DNA of 64,000 bases from an uncultured Bacilli bacterium. GTDB lineage: Bacteria > Bacillota_I > Bacilli_A > RF39 > UBA660. The notes beneath the pieces were generated by a model. The model did no database searches, had not been told where the DNA came from, and saw only the letters and a list, made by a program, of their open reading frames with translations. The stretch is taken from assembly GCA_934088535.1 (NCBI GenBank), contig CAKOJC010000001.1, forward strand, positions 11,345-75,344, read 5' to 3'. This document shows, in pieces, positions 1 to 8,474 of this stretch; positions within the stretch are counted from its first letter, which is position 1, and the number at the start of each line of letters is the position of its first letter. Both the position numbers and the translations under genes were made by a program.

Positions 1-2
1 AT

Positions 3-299
3 GATAGTGTAAAAGATTTATCTGATGATGAGTTAATGACTCTTGGAGAAGAAGTATGTAATAAAAGAAATGGACTTGCTAGAAAATATAATAATTTAAA
101 TTTTGAGGATGTAAAGGACGTTAATGTTCAAAAATTATATTTTGAAATTAAACAATTAGACTATAAATTACAATCATTAGGTGAATTCTATAGAGCTAGA
201 AAAAGAAAAGCTGTATTAATTAGAGAATTAGATAGTACTAGTGAGCATAAAACTAAAAAAACAAATATATTAAGCAGAATATTTAAAAAGAAAAATTAA
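3..299 (+). CDS. Hypothetical protein, 5' end outside the window
   Basis: The frame is open from the first complete codon at position 3 to the stop at 297-299. The in-frame ATG at 36 is therefore probably internal and the true start lies outside the window. The visible part is about 98 residues, very rich in Lys, Glu and Asn, with a central stretch that could form a helix or coiled coil and a basic C-terminus (RIFKKKN). There is no signal peptide or membrane segment in this part. No family is recognised and no terminator follows. Confidence is moderate that it is a gene and nil for function. Confidence 0.6.
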   Translation, partial: DSVKDLSDDELMTLGEEVCNKRNGLARKYNNLNFEDVKDVNVQKLYFEIKQLDYKLQSLGEFYRARKRKAVLIRELDSTSEHKTKKTNILSRIFKKKN

Positions 300-333
300 T
301 TTTTACATATTCATGTATACCTTTGCATATTTT

Positions 334-363
334 TTGTTGTTTTGTTAAAATGTATGGTACAAT
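334..363 (+). promoter_or_regulatory. Predicted sigma-A promoter for the 389-1138 gene
   Basis: TTGTTG at 334-339 and TACAAT at 358-363 are separated by 18 bases. TG at 355-356 gives an extended -10. The start codon of the next gene is 26 bases downstream. Confidence 0.5.
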
Positions 364-388
364 TACTTTAGAATATTGAGGTGTATAT

Positions 389-1138
389 ATGAAAATAATA
401 GAACAAAAAATGAGATGTGCTGTTTGTGGACATGAAAGTGAGTATTCTATAATAGCTTCTATGTATTCAATGGGATATAGTGACTTTGATTTTAAACCTG
501 AATATCCTAGTTTTAATAGAGGCAGAAGTGTAATGGAATGTGAAAATTGTCATTATTCTAATTATGATATAAGCGAATGTGTAGATCCTAGATTTAAAAA
601 TAAACTTGGATTATGGAATCAAGATTCTACTATAAAATATTATATGGAAAAATTTGATAAAACACTTAGAAAATTTTTAATTGCAGGTTATATGTATGAA
701 TCTATAGGAGATTATGAAAAGAAATTTGATTTGCTTATGCTTGCAGCTTGGGTATCAGAAGATAATGCCATGTTATTAGAAGACCCTAATAAGAAACCTG
801 AAGACGTAATTAATAAATATGGAATGGAACATGATAAGGAATTTTATAAAGCACAAGCCATTCAATTAAAAAAAGATGCAATAATGGTGTATATTGAAAA
901 AATACTTCCTAAATATCAAAGAAGAATTATGCAAATTGGTGACACTCTAAGACAACTTGAAGACTTTAAAGATGCAGAATCATACTTCGAAGTAATTAAG
1001 TTAATTGCAGAAGATAATCCTAAAAGAGAAAATGAATACAAAGAAACTCTTAAAATAATTGATGCTGAAAATGAGTTTATTAAAAATAAAGATTCTAAAA
1101 GACATAATTTAGGAGAGATATTTGATCAAAATAACTAA
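389..1138 (+). CDS. DUF2225-like zinc-binding protein
   Basis: A 249-aa protein that looks soluble. Its N-terminus has two CxxC pairs, CAVC near residue 10 and CENC near residue 51. They fit one zinc site split by an aromatic segment, as in DUF2225-type proteins. The rest is helical, with a TPR-like stretch near residues 190-215 (FKDAESYFEV). GAGG in ATTGAGGTGTATAT precedes the ATG. It stands before two further zinc-ribbon genes but has its own terminator, so it is probably a separate transcript. The family call rests on the cysteine spacing and general similarity; the molecular function is unknown. Confidence 0.55.
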   Translation: MKIIEQKMRCAVCGHESEYSIIASMYSMGYSDFDFKPEYPSFNRGRSVMECENCHYSNYDISECVDPRFKNKLGLWNQDSTIKYYMEKFDKTLRKFLIAGYMYESIGDYEKKFDLLMLAAWVSEDNAMLLEDPNKKPEDVINKYGMEHDKEFYKAQAIQLKKDAIMVYIEKILPKYQRRIMQIGDTLRQLEDFKDAESYFEVIKLIAEDNPKRENEYKETLKIIDAENEFIKNKDSKRHNLGEIFDQNN

Positions 1139-1148
1139 TTTTTAAATG

Positions 1149-1185
1149 AAATCACTAGTACTCATGTATATAGTGATTTTTTTTC
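1149..1185 (+). terminator. Intrinsic terminator
   Basis: A 9-bp stem (AAATCACTA at 1149-1157 with TAGTGATTT at 1171-1179) runs into a T tract directly after the 389-1138 gene. Confidence 0.75.
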
Positions 1186-1270
1186 ATATATTTTTAGAAA
1201 TAGTATAAAGTTATAATGACTTTTATATATTATTTTGATATACTTATTTTATATTAATAGGAGGAATTTT

Positions 1271-1990
1271 ATGGCATTAATTAAATGTCCCGAATGTGAC
1301 AAAAAAGTAAGTGACAAAGCGGAAAGTTGTCCTCATTGTGGATATTCATTTAAAAAGAAAATTGAAATTAACAATGAAAAACTAAAAGAATTGAAAGGAA
1401 AATGGGATAATAAATATTTAATAATAATTTTAATTGTTCTTGTAATAGTTTATTTCCTATTCTTTAATAATTCTAAAGGAAATATAAACGAAGGAAATGG
1501 TACTGGTACTGGAGGTAATCCTACTACAGAGTTAAAACCGAATCAAAATGGTAACTATGAATTTAATCAAAATGGTAAATATTTTGAATTTCCTACTAAT
1601 TATAAAGTTTATATTGATAAATCAGGTGGAATTTATGTAGGAAAGAATATAGATAATCAAGGAGCTTTAATACCTTATATACTTATAGAAAAATATAAAA
1701 ATTATACTGATCCTGCTCAATTAATAAATGAACTTACTAATGAAATTGGTAAAGAATATAGCGATGCTGTTATTACTATTAGTATGCTTAGTTCTTATGT
1801 TGGAGATAAATATGTCTATGGAATACAATACATGTATACATCTAATGGTCATGTTGTAGTTGATAATAGATATGCATTCTTAGTCGGAAATAGTATGTAT
1901 TTAATAACTACTAAAGAAGAAAACTCTAATACTGCTGAAATAAATAATGTTGGAGCTTTAATAATTAAATCATTAAAGGAGATGAATTAA
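1271..1990 (+). CDS. Zinc-ribbon membrane-anchored protein
   Basis: A 239-aa protein. The start at ATG 1271 is preferred over an upstream in-frame ATG at 1235 because AGGAGG sits just before it and the protein then begins MALIKCPEC, like the next gene. The N-terminus is a zinc ribbon (CPEC...CPHCGY, residues 6-25). A single membrane helix (about residues 50-66) leads to a Gly/Thr/Asn linker and an extracellular domain of roughly 150 residues. The C-terminal domain is not recognised. The gene ends 1 bp before the next start, so the two are probably co-translated. Zinc-ribbon, one-TM proteins are common in Bacillota; the ligand and role are unknown. Confidence 0.7.
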   Translation: MALIKCPECDKKVSDKAESCPHCGYSFKKKIEINNEKLKELKGKWDNKYLIIILIVLVIVYFLFFNNSKGNINEGNGTGTGGNPTTELKPNQNGNYEFNQNGKYFEFPTNYKVYIDKSGGIYVGKNIDNQGALIPYILIEKYKNYTDPAQLINELTNEIGKEYSDAVITISMLSSYVGDKYVYGIQYMYTSNGHVVVDNRYAFLVGNSMYLITTKEENSNTAEINNVGALIIKSLKEMN

Positions 1991-1991
1991 T

Positions 1992-3164
1992 ATGGCACTA
2001 ATAAAATGTAGTGAATGTAAAAAAGAAATATCTAGTACTGCTAAAGTATGTCCTCATTGTGGATATAAAAATGATAAAATAGTTTGTCCTGAATGTGGTA
2101 CTGAAGTAAAACAAAGCGATAGTACTTGTCCTGAATGTGGATATCCTCTTCAAAAGAAAAATCCACAAAATATAATTAATGAAAACTTAGATAAAATAAC
2201 TGGTGCTAAAAGTGAAAACTATGTAACTTTTAAAGATTTGTTCAAACATACATTTGATAAACATACAAACGCGGAACTTGATGAAGTATTTATTTGTGGA
2301 GGAGAAAAAACTACTCCTAATGTTAAAGACATTGATCCTAGAAAAGCTAATGCTTGGGTATATTTTAAAATATTAATGTTTTTCTTAATCGCATATCTTC
2401 CTGTTAGAATTGGTTTTGTAACTTATGGTAATACTAACTTCTTACCTGCAATGATTATGCTTGCTGCTTTCGCTGTTCCAGTTACAATACTTATATTCTT
2501 TTATGAAATTAATATATTTAGAAATATTCCATTCTATAAAGTTATGAAATACTTTATACTTGGTGGAGCTCTTAGTTTGATACTTACTATTCTATTTTGC
2601 TCTCTTGATATTAATACTGATATTTCAACATTCATTGGAGCAATGATGGTTGGTCTTGTTGAAGAAGTTGCAAAAGCTGCTATAGTTGCGTTTTTCTTGT
2701 TCAAGAGTAAAAAAAGTAATTATATATTAAATGGTTTACTAGTGGGTGCTGCTGTAGGTGCTGGATTCGCTGCTTTTGAAACTGCAGGATATATATTAAA
2801 TTATGGTCTTAAAGGTGGTCTTAGCACAATGCTTGGTGTTATTAAACTTCGTGGTTTCTTAGCTCCAGGTGGACATGTTGCTTGGGCTGCTATTGAAGGT
2901 GCTGCACTTATGTATGTTAAAGGATTTGAAAAATTAGATAAGAAACACTTAAATGATAAAAGATTCTTACTTATTTGTTTAATACCAATTGTACTTCATG
3001 GTATTTGGGATATGCCAATTAATCTACCATATTACCTACTTCAAATAACACTAACAATTCTAGCTTGGTTAGTAATTATATACTTTATTAATTTAGGTTT
3101 AAAACAAGTAGATGATGCTAAAAAATTAGAAAGTAAGAAAAGTTCTAAAAAAAATGAAGAATAA
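1992..3164 (+). CDS. Zinc-ribbon protein fused to a PrsW-family intramembrane protease
   Basis: A 390-aa protein. The N-terminus has two zinc ribbons (CSEC/CPHC, residues 6-23; CPEC/CPEC, residues 32-49). After a linker there are about eight membrane helices. The membrane part shows PrsW-like motifs: EEVAK (E224-E225), FE at 262-263, H295 in PGGHVAW and HGIWD near 336-340. PrsW proteins are glutamic-type intramembrane proteases that in Bacillus start degradation of anti-sigma factors. No anti-sigma factor is visible here. The zinc ribbons resemble those of the preceding gene, with which it shares an operon (1-bp gap), so the neighbour could be a partner or substrate, which is inference. A terminator follows. 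Confidence 0.8.
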   Translation: MALIKCSECKKEISSTAKVCPHCGYKNDKIVCPECGTEVKQSDSTCPECGYPLQKKNPQNIINENLDKITGAKSENYVTFKDLFKHTFDKHTNAELDEVFICGGEKTTPNVKDIDPRKANAWVYFKILMFFLIAYLPVRIGFVTYGNTNFLPAMIMLAAFAVPVTILIFFYEINIFRNIPFYKVMKYFILGGALSLILTILFCSLDINTDISTFIGAMMVGLVEEVAKAAIVAFFLFKSKKSNYILNGLLVGAAVGAGFAAFETAGYILNYGLKGGLSTMLGVIKLRGFLAPGGHVAWAAIEGAALMYVKGFEKLDKKHLNDKRFLLICLIPIVLHGIWDMPINLPYYLLQITLTILAWLVIIYFINLGLKQVDDAKKLESKKSSKKNEE

Positions 3165-3177
3165 TTTATAAGATTTT

Positions 3178-3201
3178 AGTTAGCAATTTTGCTAACTTTT
3201 T
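3178..3201 (+). terminator. Intrinsic terminator after the PrsW gene
   Basis: A 9-bp perfect stem (AGTTAGCAA at 3178-3186 with TTGCTAACT at 3189-3197) is followed by T residues. An identical hairpin recurs at 4045-4064. Confidence 0.8.
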
Positions 3202-3227
3202 ATTTATATTAATTTATGTCAAGTTAA

Positions 3228-3476
3228 ATTAAATATGAAATTAATGAGTTTATTAAAGAAATATTAAAGAATAATGATAAATCAATAGTTGTAATTCATG
3301 GAATTATGCTTTTATCTTTCTTGCAAAATATATGTTATTTTAAATTTATTAGTGGAAAAGTACATGCTAATTATAAAGGAAAAGAAATAGTTAATGAGAA
3401 ATCTAAGAGTCCAGGTGTTTATAAAATAACATATAATAATGAATATGAAATTATTGATATTGATGTTTTAAATTAA
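3228..3476 (+). pseudogene. Decayed histidine-phosphatase C-terminal fragment
   Basis: An open frame of 82 codons has no usable start codon and begins right after a stop at 3225-3227. Its translation resembles the C-terminal half of bacterial histidine phosphatases (phosphoglycerate mutase-like). VVIHGIMLLSFLQNICYF fits the usual VSHG segment, with the second catalytic His in VIHG, and is followed by YKGKEIVNEK and the closing PGVYKITYNN strand. The N-terminal RHG half is absent. I read it as the relic of a deleted gene. The 229 bases after it, up to 3705, hold no other gene that I can see. Confidence 0.6.
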
Positions 3477-3705
3477 TAGTTGTAATTATTAAAGACCAAT
3501 TTAATATTTTTTCTAATTAAATATTTACTAATAATTTTAAACATTCAGTTAAATGAAAAAAATATACATTATAAAAAATATGTATTAAATATATTTATTA
3601 AAAAAGTGAACTGTTTATAATATAATTACTTTTAAAAACATATCTAGATATAGAAAAATAGTAATGTTATACTTATAGTAGTAATATAGTAGAAAGGAGT
3701 AAGTT

Positions 3706-3981
3706 ATGAGTAAAGATAATATCAAAGAATCAAAATTTGATGATAATATTGCTGAAATAGTTCTTGGAGGTACGCTTGCTGGCGCTTTTAATTTTAATAA
3801 TGGTTCATCTTTAGAAAAGATTTTTGTTTTATTAGGCTTAGTTATATTAATTGTTGGAATCATTCGTACTATTATAAAATATAAAGGTAAAAATAAAAAA
3901 GGAATGATAGTGTTCTTAGTTATAATGGGATTGCTTTCAACAATAACGTTTTTTGGCTTGATATATAACATGCTTCAATAA
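3706..3981 (+). CDS. Small two-helix membrane protein
   Basis: A 91-aa protein with two membrane helices (about residues 38-55 and 67-87) separated by a short Lys-rich loop (KYKGKNKKG). The N-terminus is probably cytosolic. AAAGGAG lies 7 bases before the ATG. No family is recognised. It stands alone between a decayed gene and a terminator. Confidence 0.6.
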   Translation: MSKDNIKESKFDDNIAEIVLGGTLAGAFNFNNGSSLEKIFVLLGLVILIVGIIRTIIKYKGKNKKGMIVFLVIMGLLSTITFFGLIYNMLQ

Positions 3982-4044
3982 TTATGAAAATTATATTATT
4001 AGTTTAAACTAAATAAACAATGCATTTTTAATGTCTACAGTCTG

Positions 4045-4069
4045 AGTTAGCAATTTTGCTAACTTTTTT
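4045..4069 (+). terminator. Intrinsic terminator, copy of the hairpin at 3178
   Basis: AGTTAGCAA at 4045-4053 pairs with TTGCTAACT at 4056-4064 and is followed by six T. The hairpin and the first five T are identical to the one at 3178-3201. Confidence 0.8.
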
Positions 4070-4144
4070 GTTTACATATAGATTTTTTTGATATAGCTTA
4101 TTCTTTGGATCAATGTTAAAATATTATTATAGTAGGTGATTGTA

Positions 4145-5332
4145 GTGAGTGTGATTGTTTTTGGTATATTATTATTTGTATATCAAGTATATTTATCGAT
4201 CAAAAATATAAATGAGAATAATAAATTTAATAATGAGATTCTACTAACTGTAATAATCACCTCATTATTAATTATTATTTTATATTCTAGGGTTATATTT
4301 TCTAATATATCATTGATAGGTTTAAAATCTTTATATTATTCATCAATCTTTCTTTCATTTTTTTGCTTATATGTAGTTATGTTTGTAATCAGTGCATTAA
4401 TGATTTTAACTAAAAAGAAGAATATCTATAATAAAAATGATGGTATTGTAAAAATAATAATTAATGTAGTTATGATATTTGTATGTTTTTTCATTTCTTT
4501 AATAATTGAGTTACTTCCTTATAAAAGCATTAAAAAAGATAATGAAATTACTGCTAATAAAGCAAAAGAAAAAGTAATTTTATTACTAAATGAAAAATAT
4601 GGTAGTGGTGATAACAACTTTAAAGTAATAAAAATGTATGAAAAAAATATATGTACTGATTGTTCATCGTTTGCCAAAATTGATGGATATGAATTTGAAA
4701 TTAGTATGGACTATTTAGATACAAATTTTACTGTAAAATTAGAAAAAAAGAATTTAAGACTTTATGAGGATAATTTTTTAGATATTTATTACAAAGAAAG
4801 AGAAAATATAAAAAATTTAGATTATTACTTAGAAAACTATGAAGCTGATAAAATTAATAAAAAATTAATTGAAAATTTTAATGCTACTATAAATTTTAGT
4901 TATAAATCAATTAATAACTATAGAGATAATATTTATGGTTATATTCCTAGTATTGATGAGCTTTCTTCTTTTTCAAAACTATATGATCCACAAATAGACA
5001 TTAATGAAAACTTAAAAACTAGAGAAGAATTATTAAATTATCTTGTTAAACTGTCTAATTATTATATTAATGATCTAGATAAATCTAATATTATGTATAA
5101 TCGTTCAAGCAAGTATTTTAGATATAAATATGATTATAAAAAGATTGGTATAGATAATTATACAGATCAATTTAATGGTTATGGTGGTTATGTATTTGCT
5201 GGTAAATTTAAATATTCAACTGAACAAGAAAAATATTTATTAGAAGATGAATATAAAGTCGTTAGAATAAATTTATTAGGAAAGACAACTCTTTATGATA
5301 TAAGAGACTTTTCAGAAATTAAAGATAACTAA
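4145..5332 (+). CDS. Membrane protein of unknown function
   Basis: About 395 aa. GTG 4145 is chosen over GTG 4136 because AGGTGA at 4134-4139 is then well spaced. Four membrane helices occupy the first ~125 residues. A long hydrophilic C-terminal domain of about 270 residues follows, rich in Asn, Lys and Tyr, with one CTDCSS motif. No enzymatic motif or family is recognised. Base composition matches its neighbours. Confidence 0.6.
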   Translation: MSVIVFGILLFVYQVYLSIKNINENNKFNNEILLTVIITSLLIIILYSRVIFSNISLIGLKSLYYSSIFLSFFCLYVVMFVISALMILTKKKNIYNKNDGIVKIIINVVMIFVCFFISLIIELLPYKSIKKDNEITANKAKEKVILLLNEKYGSGDNNFKVIKMYEKNICTDCSSFAKIDGYEFEISMDYLDTNFTVKLEKKNLRLYEDNFLDIYYKERENIKNLDYYLENYEADKINKKLIENFNATINFSYKSINNYRDNIYGYIPSIDELSSFSKLYDPQIDINENLKTREELLNYLVKLSNYYINDLDKSNIMYNRSSKYFRYKYDYKKIGIDNYTDQFNGYGGYVFAGKFKYSTEQEKYLLEDEYKVVRINLLGKTTLYDIRDFSEIKDN

Positions 5333-5381
5333 TAATAGAATTACAACTTTTTTGTAGTTCATAAAGATTGGAGTTTTATTT

Positions 5382-5872
5382 ATGGATAATGGAGCATGGG
5401 CACTTGGATTAGGATTTTTCCCTATTATTGGATTTATAATTGGTTTATGTTATCTAATATGATATGTAGAAGGTGGTAAAATTAATATAAAGGATAGAAA
5501 GGTTTTTACAATTATTTTAGCAATATTTTTATTTTTTCAACTATAGCAAATTTTTCATCAAAAATAACTTATATATCAGAATTAATCACTACAGCAAATG
5601 TTAAAAATATAAATTATGAAGTTGAAAAGATAAGTAATTCAAAATATAAATTTTATTTTTATTATAATGATAATAATTATTATTATGTAAAAAGAGCATC
5701 ATATAATGAAGAATATAATTTAGTCATGTTTTTAACAAAATCTAAAAAGAAGAATACAGTTGGTTATATATTAGATTTAGATACTACAAATACATATATG
5801 GCTTATATGATAGATTACAATGGTAATAGTATTCTTATATGGAGTAGTTCAGACTATAAGCTTTATTATTAA
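5382..5872 (+). pseudogene. Degraded small membrane protein gene (stop plus frameshift)
   Basis: A gene starts at ATG 5382 (TTGGAG upstream) with a hydrophobic helix (MDNGAWALGLGFFPIIGF). It meets an in-frame TGA at 5460-5462, reads on, then stops at a TAG near 5543. A shift of frame in the T-rich stretch near 5530-5540 restores a coherent translation down to TAA 5870-5872, about 160 codons in total. The TGA probably derives from a Trp codon. The protein would have two N-terminal helices and a Tyr-rich outer domain. No family is recognised. Confidence 0.6.
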
Positions 5873-5895
5873 ATTACTTGTTATTTCAAAATAAA

Positions 5896-5923
5896 AATCA
5901 CATTATTGGATGTGATTTTTTTT
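5896..5923. terminator. Bidirectional terminator between convergent genes
   Basis: AATCACAT at 5896-5903 pairs with ATGTGATT at 5910-5917. A and T tracts flank it on both sides. The stop codon of the minus-strand gene lies inside the hairpin. Confidence 0.75.
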
Positions 5924-6472
5924 AGTTAATCTAAGCTTTCCTGTAAAATTTCCTTGTATAGGTATTCCATCTAGTGTTCCTTCTATACACATTTCACCTT
6001 CCATTTTTTCATCAAATGGATATTTATCGCAATGTGCTTTTATAAAACGTCTTTGATATGCTTTTTTAAAAAAATTAGTTACCTTTTTATAATAGTTACT
6101 ACTTCTAAAAATATTTTCTGCTGTTTCTTGGTTGCAAGGTCTTAAATGTATTATAAAGTATTTATTGTCTGTTGTTAGAATCTTTCCAGTAACAATTTCA
6201 CGAAATTTCATCATATCACTATCTAGTGCTTCTACAATTAATTCTTCTGGAATTTGGCTATCTTCATACATTTGTTTTGTTTCAGCATTAAATTTTCTTG
6301 CATTACATAAAGCACGTCTTTTATCTTCTTTCACATCAGCAGTTACTAATTCTATAAATTGAATAAATCTCTTTGATAATTCAGGACATGTACGCGTAAA
6401 AATGTCATTTAAAATTTCATTTTCACATTCTAATTCTCTAGAATCAATACTAATTAAATAATAATATTTCAT
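5903..6472 (-). CDS. Hypothetical soluble protein
   Basis: A 189-aa protein with no signal peptide or membrane helix. It is mostly charged and helical at first, with a beta-rich end (GTLDGIPIQGNFTGKLRLTKK). It has six or more Cys/His residues but no clear metal-binding spacing. It is the only minus-strand gene in the first 13 kb, and its codons are slightly less AT-biased than those of its neighbours, which may mean separate acquisition. GGGGAG (+ strand CTCCCC, 6476-6481) lies just upstream of the ATG. No family is recognised. Confidence 0.55.
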   Translation of the reverse strand: MKYYYLISIDSRELECENEILNDIFTRTCPELSKRFIQFIELVTADVKEDKRRALCNARKFNAETKQMYEDSQIPEELIVEALDSDMMKFREIVTGKILTTDNKYFIIHLRPCNQETAENIFRSSNYYKKVTNFFKKAYQRRFIKAHCDKYPFDEKMEGEMCIEGTLDGIPIQGNFTGKLRLTKKNHIQ

Positions 6473-6606
6473 AAACTCCCCTTTTCCAAGTTGTTATTTT
6501 AACACATTTTTCTAAATAAGTAAATAATTACCTCATTATATGACTTTTAAATGAAATTAAATATTTTTTATAGTATAATTGTTTTATAAAGTAGTTGGAG
6601 GTATTT

Positions 6607-6915
6607 ATGGGTATTATTTATTTAATATTGCATTCTTTAGTTTTAATATTCATACTAGTATATTTTATAATGTGTATATGTAAGAAAGATAATTGGAAAA
6701 AACTTTTTATATATGAAATATTTTCTATAGTTATAACATTTATTATAATGTTTTATTATAGTAAATTACCTCATGATGGATTTGCTCCTGGATTAATGTA
6801 TTTTGGAGAAGAATTTATAAATCTAATTGCTTGGTTTGTATATATAAGTTTTCTTGTTATTACTCTAGTTACTAGAATAATTTTATTAATAATTAAAAAG
6901 AAGAATAAGAAATAA
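6607..6915 (+). CDS. Small membrane protein
   Basis: The start is taken at ATG 6607 because GGAGG at 6597-6601 serves it; an in-frame TTG at 6595 lies within that site. The product of about 102 aa has three predicted membrane helices (about residues 2-22, 34-53 and 72-97) and a Lys-rich tail. No family is recognised. Confidence 0.55.
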   Translation: MGIIYLILHSLVLIFILVYFIMCICKKDNWKKLFIYEIFSIVITFIIMFYYSKLPHDGFAPGLMYFGEEFINLIAWFVYISFLVITLVTRIILLIIKKKNKK

Positions 6916-7009
6916 GAACAGTATGTATTTTTTATGGGAGGTGGTATAAATAAAAATGAATTTAAAAGAGTTACAAAAAAATAAGATAAGGATCATGTTT
7001 CATTATCTA

Positions 7010-7042
7010 AGAGTATTGAAAAAACAATACTCTTTTTATTTT
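7010..7042 (+). terminator. Intrinsic terminator
   Basis: AGAGTATTG at 7010-7018 pairs with CAATACTCT at 7025-7033, with a six-A loop and a T-rich run after it. It closes the transcript of the 6607-6915 gene. Confidence 0.75.
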
Positions 7043-7078
7043 AATTATTAGACACTATATAAAATTCTATTTAAATTA

Positions 7079-7087
7079 TGATATAAT
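7079..7087 (+). promoter_or_regulatory. Extended -10 promoter for the lipoprotein gene
   Basis: TG at 7079-7080, one base, then TATAAT at 7082-7087. There is no good -35. The start codon is 26 bases further on. Confidence 0.5.
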
Positions 7088-7113
7088 TCTTATAGAATAA
7101 TTGGAGGTTACTA

Positions 7114-8025
7114 ATGTTAAAAAAGATAAAATTTATTATTCCATTCTTCTTAATATTCTTAACTTGTGGTTGTGGAGTTGATAGTGTTAAAGTTAATAAT
7201 CCTTTAACAGAAAAAGAAATTATTGACTATATACAAAATGAAATTTATAAAGAAACTGGGGATGAAACAGAAATAATTATTAAAAACAAAAAAGAATTAT
7301 CAGTTTGTACAGCTTGGTTTGATGGTTGTATAAGTTATCAAACTGTTGAAAATGGTTACTCATATGAAGTTGAAATAGTAAATAAAGGTAATGATATAGT
7401 TGGTACGGGCACATATGACGATGGTTACATATTGTATGATAAACAATATACAGATGGTAAAGATGAAAGGGATCATTATTTCAGAAATAATTATAAAGAG
7501 CAAAAAGGTTTATTTTTAATAAAAAATGAATTTATTAATGCTTTAAATGAAAAATTTTATAAGTATTATATTTATAAAGATGTAAGTAATGATAAAGGAT
7601 ATGATATATTTATTAATTCTTCAAATTATGATGATATTAAAGATTTATTATTAAAATTTAAAGATACAGTTGTAAAATATAGAAGTTTAGCTTATACCAG
7701 TTATAGTGTATATATTTATAAGGATGAAGATGTTTTTAATAACACAAATTTTGATTTATATAAAAATGGAAGCGAAAATTATCGTGGACAATCATATGGT
7801 GAAAGTATGATAAAACAATATACTGGTAAAGAGGCTACTAGAATTGGTGTGAGTAAAGGTTTTGATTATGAATTATTTACAAGTAATGGTGCTTCTGCTG
7901 CAAATACAAATAAAGAATATATTGATTATAATACTTTTGAATATTTGGTTTTCTGGTATACCGCTGAGCCAAATGCATTTGTAGGTTCTAATACTTCATC
8001 GATGCAAATATTTGGAGTAAAATAA
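7114..8025 (+). CDS. Predicted lipoprotein of unknown function
   Basis: A 303-aa protein with a type II signal peptide: basic MLKKIK, a hydrophobic run, then a lipobox LTCG with the lipidated Cys near residue 18. The mature part is hydrophilic, rich in Tyr, Asn, Asp and Lys, and contains a possible cystine pair (CTAWFDGC near residues 66-73). TTGGAGG precedes the ATG. A surface role is inferred from the signal only. The next gene, a two-helix membrane protein 44 bp downstream, may share the transcript. Confidence 0.65.
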   Translation: MLKKIKFIIPFFLIFLTCGCGVDSVKVNNPLTEKEIIDYIQNEIYKETGDETEIIIKNKKELSVCTAWFDGCISYQTVENGYSYEVEIVNKGNDIVGTGTYDDGYILYDKQYTDGKDERDHYFRNNYKEQKGLFLIKNEFINALNEKFYKYYIYKDVSNDKGYDIFINSSNYDDIKDLLLKFKDTVVKYRSLAYTSYSVYIYKDEDVFNNTNFDLYKNGSENYRGQSYGESMIKQYTGKEATRIGVSKGFDYELFTSNGASAANTNKEYIDYNTFEYLVFWYTAEPNAFVGSNTSSMQIFGVK

Positions 8026-8069
8026 ATTTTATATAAAAAAGTTATTTTATTAATTAATGAGATGAGATA

Positions 8070-8285
8070 ATGGATGAAAAAGTTGCAAAATCTATATTAA
8101 TATTTGCTGTTTCTTTCTTGATAATTAATGGTATTGGTTATTTATTTAATATTACTAAATTTATTACTATTGTGAATAATCCTACAGGTGGCGGTGGAAT
8201 GTCTGTTAGTAATATTCCTATAATTTTAAGTGTGTTGATAACTTGTGTGATTTTGTTAATAATTAAAATTAGAAATAAACGATAA
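8070..8285 (+). CDS. Small two-helix membrane protein
   Basis: A 71-aa protein with hydrophobic helices at about residues 7-32 and 48-66, joined by a Gly-rich loop (NPTGGGGMS), and a basic end. GAGATGAGATA lies before the ATG. No family is recognised. It follows the lipoprotein gene and no terminator is seen between them. Confidence 0.5.
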   Translation: MDEKVAKSILIFAVSFLIINGIGYLFNITKFITIVNNPTGGGGMSVSNIPIILSVLITCVILLIIKIRNKR

Positions 8286-8443
8286 TTAAAAAAATTCTTT
8301 TGAATGACTTGATGACATATTGGAAAAATTATCGAGGAAATCTACAATTTTTCACTTCTTAATGATTTGATATATATAATATCAATCTTTAAATAATATT
8401 TTAATATAATTTGTCTGTTTGATTCACATAACTTGTATTTTTA

Positions 8444-8452
8444 TGTTAAAAT
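8444..8452 (+). promoter_or_regulatory. Extended -10 promoter for the DUF6414-like gene
   Basis: TG at 8444-8445 and TAAAAT at 8447-8452 lie 22 bases before the start codon. No -35 at a proper distance is evident. Confidence 0.4.
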
Positions 8453-8474
8453 AGTAAATTAAGAAGGTGATAAA

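Noticed and set aside
3615..3971. 118-codon minus-strand frame at 3.6-4.0 kb
   Set aside because: It overlaps the 91-aa + strand gene, which has a good ribosome-binding site; no such signal is seen on the minus strand.
5460..5462. In-frame TGA that could encode Trp, as in mycoplasmas
   Set aside because: Many clear genes here end in TGA (for example the ATGA overlaps at 24589, 12581 and 18704) and Trp is written TGG throughout. The gene also has a frameshift, so decay explains it better.
6957..7052. 31-codon frame after the 6607-6915 gene
   Set aside because: It runs through the terminator hairpin at 7010-7042 and shows no family; the hairpin is the likelier function.
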